64,000 nucleotides of DNA from Povalibacter uvarum (GTDB lineage: Bacteria > Pseudomonadota > Gammaproteobacteria > Steroidobacterales > Steroidobacteraceae). Below are positions 60,155 through 64,000 of the stretch, piece by piece. The position numbers were made by a program, and so were the translations under genes. The stretch lies in the NCBI RefSeq assembly GCF_014202975.1, contig NZ_JACHHZ010000005.1, forward strand, positions 186,001-250,000. Direction: 5' to 3'. How positions within the stretch are numbered: the first letter of the stretch is position 1; each line of letters begins with the position of its first letter. Below the pieces are notes generated by a model, which was not told where the DNA came from, searched no databases, and was given only the letters and a program-made list of their open reading frames with translations.

Positions 60155-60790
60155 GTGAGTAAAATGAGTAGCGTGAGCGATGAGAGCAAACTGACCGCGA
60201 CGATCGTTTCATCGACGCGCCTGTCGAGCGGTTTCATCAAGCTCGATCGCGTGGAGTTCGATACCGCCAAGCACGCAGGCGGACGCCAGCGCGTCACACG
60301 CGAGATCACGGATCGCGGACATGCGGTGGGCGTGCTGGGCTACGACCCGGATCGCGATGAAGTGGTGCTCATCAACGAATTCCGTCCTGGCTGTCTCGTC
60401 GCAGGCGATCCTGCCTACACGGATAGCGTGGTGGCCGGTGGCATGAGTGCTGACGAGTCGCCGCTCGAAGCCGCCGTGCGCGAAATGCAGGAGGAGACAG
60501 GGCTCGAGCTGTACGACCCGGTGCTGGCGCACCCAGGGGCGTATGTCAGTTCGGGCGGCAGCACGGAAAGGATGGCGATCGTTGTCGGATTCGTCGACAC
60601 GAACGGGGCAGGCGGCGTGCACGGCAATGCGGAGGAATCCGAGGACATCCTCACCGTCGTTGTCCCGTGGCAGAAATTCATGCTGCGCGTCCGGGACGCG
60701 CAGATCACGGACCTCAAGACACTCGTCGCTGCGTACTGGCTGGCCGAGCATCGCGACCGGCTCCGTGCGCAGCGACGCACACATCGATAG
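60155..60790 (+). CDS. Nudix hydrolase (ADP-sugar pyrophosphatase type)
   Basis: 211 aa. Complete Nudix box GGMSADESPLEAAVREMQEETGLEL. The upstream segment DRGHAVGVLGYDPDRDEVVLINEFRPGC is typical of ADP-ribose pyrophosphatases (NudF group). It should hydrolyse ADP-ribose or a related nucleotide diphosphate in the cytoplasm. The start is GTG at 60155 or ATG 60164; no clear ribosome site separates them. A small gene follows after 18 bases. Confidence 0.9.
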   Translation: MSKMSSVSDESKLTATIVSSTRLSSGFIKLDRVEFDTAKHAGGRQRVTREITDRGHAVGVLGYDPDRDEVVLINEFRPGCLVAGDPAYTDSVVAGGMSADESPLEAAVREMQEETGLELYDPVLAHPGAYVSSGGSTERMAIVVGFVDTNGAGGVHGNAEESEDILTVVVPWQKFMLRVRDAQITDLKTLVAAYWLAEHRDRLRAQRRTHR

Positions 60791-60808
60791 TTCGCGGAGA
60801 ATCGAATC

Positions 60809-61075
60809 ATGCGGTATGAGAAGCAGACATTCAGGAACGAGACGGTCACGCTCGACGGCAACGAGTTCATCGAATGCACGTTCGCGGGTTGCCGGTTCCA
60901 GTACAGCGGCGGTGATTTCAACATCGATCGCATTCGTTTCGATTCGCTCGAGTTCACGGTCGACGGCCCCGCGGCCCGGACCGTGTTGTTGCTGCAGAGT
61001 TTGTGGAGCAACGAGGTCGGGCGCCAGGCCGTGCAGTCGATGCTCGAAGGGACCGCGAAACGCGCGGACGCATAG
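60809..61075 (+). CDS. Small pentapeptide-like protein, unknown function
   Basis: 88 aa. The start has GGAG well spaced upstream. The pattern NEFIECTFAGCRFQYSGGDFNIDRIRFDSLEF repeats every five residues, as in pentapeptide-repeat helices, though it is only about six coils. It is probably co-transcribed with the Nudix gene. No further function can be given. Confidence 0.72.
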   Translation: MRYEKQTFRNETVTLDGNEFIECTFAGCRFQYSGGDFNIDRIRFDSLEFTVDGPAARTVLLLQSLWSNEVGRQAVQSMLEGTAKRADA

Positions 61076-61116
61076 GAAGGCTTTCCGGATTCAATGAACG
61101 AAATAACCACGGAGCC

Positions 61117-62568
61117 ATGATGACAATCGCATCCAGCGTACTGCGCGGATTCGCCGCGCTTCCGATCGTTGCGAGCCTGGTGCTCGTGACATCAGCCAGT
61201 GCGGCGACCAGTTCGACCAAGAAAGCCGCCGTGCAATCGGTCGATCAGCACTCGGCGGAACTGATCGGGCTTTCCGATCAGATCTGGGCGTTCGCCGAGA
61301 CGGCACTGAAGGAGCATCGTTCCGCGGCGGCGCTTGCCGACTACGCGGAGAAGCAGGGCTTCAAGGTGGAGCGGGGCGTCGGCGACATGCCGACGGCGTT
61401 CATCGCGTCCTTCGGCTCGGGTCGGCCGATCATCGGAGTGATGGGCGAGTACGACGCACTGCCGGGCATCTCGCAGAAGGCGGTTGCGGAAAAGACGCCA
61501 CTGCAGGAAGGCGCGGGCGGACACGGCTGCGGGCACAACATGTTCGGTGCCGCGAGCCTCGGCGCCGCGGTGGCGATCAAGGAACAGATCGCAGCCGGAA
61601 AGCTGAAGGGCACGATCCGGTTCTACGGCACGCCAGCTGAAGAAAACATCGGCGGCAAGACCTACATGGCGCGCGACGGCTTCTTCAATGACCTCGACGT
61701 CGTGCTCGCCTGGCATCCGGGCGACAAGACACAGGCCGATACGACATCGAGCCAGGCGATGGTCGATCTCGCGATCGAATTCCGCGGCAAGGCAGCGCAT
61801 GCAGCGGGCGATCCGTGGAACGGGCGCAGCGCGGTCGACGCGCTCGAGTTGTTCACGCACGGCGTCAATCTCATGCGTGAACACATCAAGCCGACATCGC
61901 GCATGCACTACACGATCGTCGCCGGTGGCGATGTCCCGAACGTCGTGCCCGAGTACGGCAAAGTGTGGATCTGGCTGCGCGACTGGCAGCGGGTCGAAGT
62001 CGAGGGGTTGCTGGGCCGCGTGCGCAGACTTGCCGAGGGCGCAGCGACGATGACCGAAACCACATCGACGGTGACGGTCCAGGGTGGAAGCTGGGAGATT
62101 CTCAACAACCTGACGGGCGCAAAGCTGCTGAATGCCAACCTGCAGTGGCTCGGCACGCCGATGTACAGCGCGGATGAACAGGAATTCGCCAAGAAGATTC
62201 AGCGCGCGACGAGCGTCCCTGACGTCGGCATGGACACGAAGATCCATCCGCTGGAAAACCAGGAGCAGGAAGGCGGCTCGACGGACGTCGGTGACGTGAG
62301 CTGGATCGTGCCGACGCTCCATTTCACCGTCGCGACTTCACCCTCGAAGGCGCCATGGCACGCCTGGCCCGTCGTTGCGACCGGCGGCATGTCGATCGGC
62401 CACAAGGGGATGGTGCTGGCGTCCAAGACACTCGCGGCCACGATGGTCGATCTCTATGAGCAGCCTGCCACGCTGAAGGCAGTGCGCGCGGAGTTCGAAC
62501 AGAAGCGCGGCGGCGTGGTGTTCGATGCGTATATTCCGGATGGGCCGCCGCCGGTGCCGAAGGAGTAG
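61117..62568 (+). CDS. Exported M20 amidohydrolase (AbgB-like)
   Basis: About 483 aa. The signal peptide ends SASAATS. Metal-binding motifs GVMGEYDALPG, GAGGHGCGHNMFGAASLGAA and GTPAEENIGGKTYMARDG, LAWHPGD, and SKAPWHAWP match the M20D/AbgB group, which hydrolyses p-aminobenzoyl-glutamate-type amides. It has a signal peptide, unlike E. coli AbgB. Two ATGs (61117, 61120) stand next to GGAG; 61120 is better spaced. Confidence 0.9.
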   Translation: MMTIASSVLRGFAALPIVASLVLVTSASAATSSTKKAAVQSVDQHSAELIGLSDQIWAFAETALKEHRSAAALADYAEKQGFKVERGVGDMPTAFIASFGSGRPIIGVMGEYDALPGISQKAVAEKTPLQEGAGGHGCGHNMFGAASLGAAVAIKEQIAAGKLKGTIRFYGTPAEENIGGKTYMARDGFFNDLDVVLAWHPGDKTQADTTSSQAMVDLAIEFRGKAAHAAGDPWNGRSAVDALELFTHGVNLMREHIKPTSRMHYTIVAGGDVPNVVPEYGKVWIWLRDWQRVEVEGLLGRVRRLAEGAATMTETTSTVTVQGGSWEILNNLTGAKLLNANLQWLGTPMYSADEQEFAKKIQRATSVPDVGMDTKIHPLENQEQEGGSTDVGDVSWIVPTLHFTVATSPSKAPWHAWPVVATGGMSIGHKGMVLASKTLAATMVDLYEQPATLKAVRAEFEQKRGGVVFDAYIPDGPPPVPKE

Positions 62569-62580
62569 GCGACGAGCGGT

Positions 62581-62593
62581 GAGCGACGAGCCA
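62581..62593. repeat. Left arm of 13-base inverted repeat flanking a composite REP
   Basis: GAGCGACGAGCCA here is the exact reverse complement of TGGCTCGTCGCTC at 62820-62832. The two enclose the composite repeat and the terminator. Confidence 0.75.
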
Positions 62594-62611
62594 TGAGCCG
62601 GAGAGAGTTCC

Positions 62612-62760
62612 CGTCACTCCCGCGAAAGCGGGAGTCCATGCCTTGATCGGGATGGATTCCCGCTTTCGCGGGAATGACAGCTTGGTGTGGGTCCGGCTTT
62701 AGCCGGACGTCATGCGAAGCATCGCCACTGGCGATCACGTCCGACTAGAGTCGGACCCAC
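62612..62760. repeat. Composite A+B repeat, complete
   Basis: The fullest copy: GTCACTCCCGCGAAAGCGGG, GGATTCCCGCTTTCGCGGGA, then GTGGGTCCGGCTTTAGCCGG, a central GCGAAGCATCGCC / GGCGAT hairpin and TCCGACTAGAGTCGGACCCA. The A-A-B order is intact. Confidence 0.88.
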
Positions 62761-62781
62761 AATCAGAGCAAAGCCACGAAA

Positions 62782-62820
62782 CAAAAAAAAGGCCCGACAC
62801 AGTCGGGCCTTTCTCGTTCT
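62782..62820 (-). terminator. Intrinsic terminator of the coiled-coil gene
   Basis: On the minus strand: GGCCCGAC, loop, GTCGGGCC, then a run of eight T (read as A on the plus strand at 62783-62790). It follows the minus-strand gene stop at 62846 and is a textbook intrinsic terminator. The plus side has TTTCTCGTTCT, so weak action in that direction too is possible. Confidence 0.92.
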
Positions 62821-62832
62821 GGCTCGTCGCTC
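62820..62832. repeat. Right arm of 13-base inverted repeat flanking a composite REP
   Basis: TGGCTCGTCGCTC, the exact reverse complement of the left arm at 62581-62593. Confidence 0.75.
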
Positions 62833-62845
62833 GCAGCTCGCGGGC

Positions 62846-63607
62846 TTACTTCTTTTCCTTCCCGTTCTTCCCATCCGGCTTCGCATCCGGATTCTCGATT
62901 TCCTCGAGCAGCTTCGCGTGCAGGTCCGGGAGCGCCGGCAGATCCTTCTCGTCCTTGACCAGCGGCTTGAGTTGTTCGTGGATCTTCGTGGTCGCTTCGT
63001 GCAGTTCCTTGTAGGTCGTGACGAGGCGGCCCGTGCTGTCCGTCATCTTCGCGAGCTTCTGATCCTGCTCCGCCTTTTCCTTGCGCAGCGAAGTGAAGCT
63101 CGTCTCGATGTCACGGCGCGCATCGGCTTCTTCCTGCCGCTGCTTCTTCAGCGTGTTCATCTTCTTCAACACGTTCTCGGGCGTATCCGCGAGTGCAGTG
63201 TTGATGGCCTTGAGCTGCTTGTCCTTCTCGACGACGCGATCCTTGAGCGTCTGGATTTCCTTCGCCGAGGCGGTGCGCGCGGACGCAGCCTGCTGGTTGG
63301 CGTTGTCGAGCTTCGCGGTCAGGTCGACGACCTGCGCTTCAGCGACAGTCTGCGCCTTCTGCGCCGTGGCCAGCTTCTGCTCCATGCCGAGGATGGAGGA
63401 CTTGGCCTGCTCGCGCGCGGTGACGACGCTGGCGTCGGCTTCCGCGACCTTCTTCAGGGCTGCCTCAAGCGCCGTCTTCAGCTCTTCCTGACTGCAATTC
63501 GGGTCGAGTTTCAAAGCCTCTGCGGCGGTCCGCATGAGCATCTGCTTGCTGATCGCAAGCTCTTTCCAAACTTTAAGCTGAAGTTCCAATTGCGCTTGTT
63601 CCACCAT
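62846..63607 (-). CDS. Coiled-coil protein, unknown function
   Basis: About 253 aa. Almost wholly helical with heptad-like Leu/Ala/Lys/Glu spacing (LQLKVWKELAISKQMLMRTAAEALKL; EEADARRDIETSFTSLRKEKAEQDQKLAKM). It ends in a Lys/Glu/Pro tail. No signal peptide or membrane segment from ATG 63607, which has AGGACAC just upstream; the frame is open to 63835 but that extension does not resemble coding sequence. It could be a structural or chromosome-associated factor. It ends at a strong terminator. Confidence 0.78.
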   Translation of the reverse strand: MVEQAQLELQLKVWKELAISKQMLMRTAAEALKLDPNCSQEELKTALEAALKKVAEADASVVTAREQAKSSILGMEQKLATAQKAQTVAEAQVVDLTAKLDNANQQAASARTASAKEIQTLKDRVVEKDKQLKAINTALADTPENVLKKMNTLKKQRQEEADARRDIETSFTSLRKEKAEQDQKLAKMTDSTGRLVTTYKELHEATTKIHEQLKPLVKDEKDLPALPDLHAKLLEEIENPDAKPDGKNGKEKK

Positions 63608-64000
63608 GTGTCCTGCTGTTACGAAGGGAAGGAAAATTCGGGCCGGCGATTGTATTCCAGGAAGGGCGTTTTGCGGCACGTCTTCTTGAAAATCCGCCGT
63701 TTCGACGCTCGTGTCAGCGAATCCGACGGCGGCAGTACGCGGATCCGCAACTACTTGTTCCCGCTGGCTTTTGCACCCGGAACGCGCCCACAGGGCGTAA
63801 GCCACTGAGCGGCCTAGACATTCCCTGTATCGCAACTCAGTCCGCGACTTAGGGCCGGCATTGAACGGAATGGGGTGCGGTGTCCGGTAGATGGGTCTGG
63901 AGCGACCGCAATCAAGCCGGACAGCGCCCTCGCGGCGGGACGGTCAGTCGGCGACCCGCGTTGCCACCCGCTCGTTTTCGCGAGGAGCGGGGTCGCGAAC
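63608..64000. other. Right-edge region without a recognised gene
   Basis: No open frame here has a start, ribosome site and coding character that I trust. CATTCC near 63817 pairs with GGAATG near 63864, and GTCCGG near 63882 pairs with CCGGAC near 63918, so a structured RNA or transcript leader is possible. I could not match it to tRNA, tmRNA, RNase P RNA or 6S RNA. Confidence 0.5.

Noticed and set aside
1810-62760. Recurrent palindromes as possible CRISPR repeats
   Set aside because: The copies are dispersed singly or in pairs among genes, are palindromic, lack regular unique spacers and have no cas genes, so they are REP-type elements.
63608-63835. N-terminal extension of the coiled-coil protein to 63835
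   Set aside because: The extra residues show no coiled-coil pattern or signal, and ATG 63607 has a ribosome site right upstream.
63800-64000. Right-edge sequence as 6S RNA, tmRNA or RNase P RNA
   Set aside because: None of the diagnostic core motifs I know for these RNAs could be recognised by eye on either strand.

Overview
The window looks like a chromosomal segment of a GC-rich, Gram-negative, free-living proteobacterium. The evidence is the many signal peptides and lipoboxes, several predicted outer-membrane beta-barrels, an MltF-type transglycosylase, DUF3300/DUF2950/DUF481/DUF4136 families and proteobacterial-type intergenic palindromes. A soil or water gammaproteobacterium of the Steroidobacter/Nevskia/Xanthomonadales kind fits best, but this is inference from gene content. 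I saw no tRNA, rRNA, CRISPR array, phage gene or transposase.

Layout. 1-12.9 kb: the left edge cuts a DUF58 gene (minus strand). Next come a secreted HD-domain protein, two secreted family-43-type beta-propeller proteins, a small lipoprotein and an outer-membrane barrel. A tightly coupled minus-strand operon (AAA ATPase, FecR-like, BlaI-like, M56 BlaR1-like) follows, then a membrane-anchored zinc-type oxidoreductase, a glycine-zipper protein and a small orphan. 12.9-23 kb: exported HAD phosphatase plus MoxR, two DUF1254/DUF1214 proteins, a CadC-like winged-helix/TPR regulator, a pair of cysteine-containing secreted paralogues, DUF2780, and the first of two sulfatases. 23-32 kb: DUF4239 membrane protein, second sulfatase, a fused membrane/spermidine-synthase-like protein, a histidine kinase with its receiver, and an AraC regulator. 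32-44 kb: DUF4136 lipoprotein, DUF481 and BamA/TamA-like barrels, a four-gene signalling operon (hybrid kinase, CheR, CheB, receiver-kinase), a disordered BON protein and a YihY-type membrane protein. 44-53 kb: orphan molybdopterin hydroxylase large subunit, LytTR membrane regulator, MltF, DUF3300 and DUF2950. 53-64 kb: amidohydrolase, two M19 dipeptidase-family proteins, an M20 AbgB-like amidohydrolase, two EamA transporters, an outer-membrane barrel, a Nudix hydrolase, and a coiled-coil protein with a clear terminator.

The genes point to an envelope-heavy scavenging lifestyle: sulfate-ester and glycan degradation on the left, and peptide or amide degradation plus small-molecule exporters on the right. 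There are many regulators sensing through the membrane. The intergenic spaces carry a mosaic of two palindromic repeat families (here called A and B).

The most unusual items are the AAA/FecR/BlaI/M56 operon without a sigma factor or beta-lactamase, a position-conserved sequence block upstream of both sulfatases, an M19 protein lacking two metal-ligand motifs, and a yihY 3' end that is part of the terminator hairpin of the converging gene.
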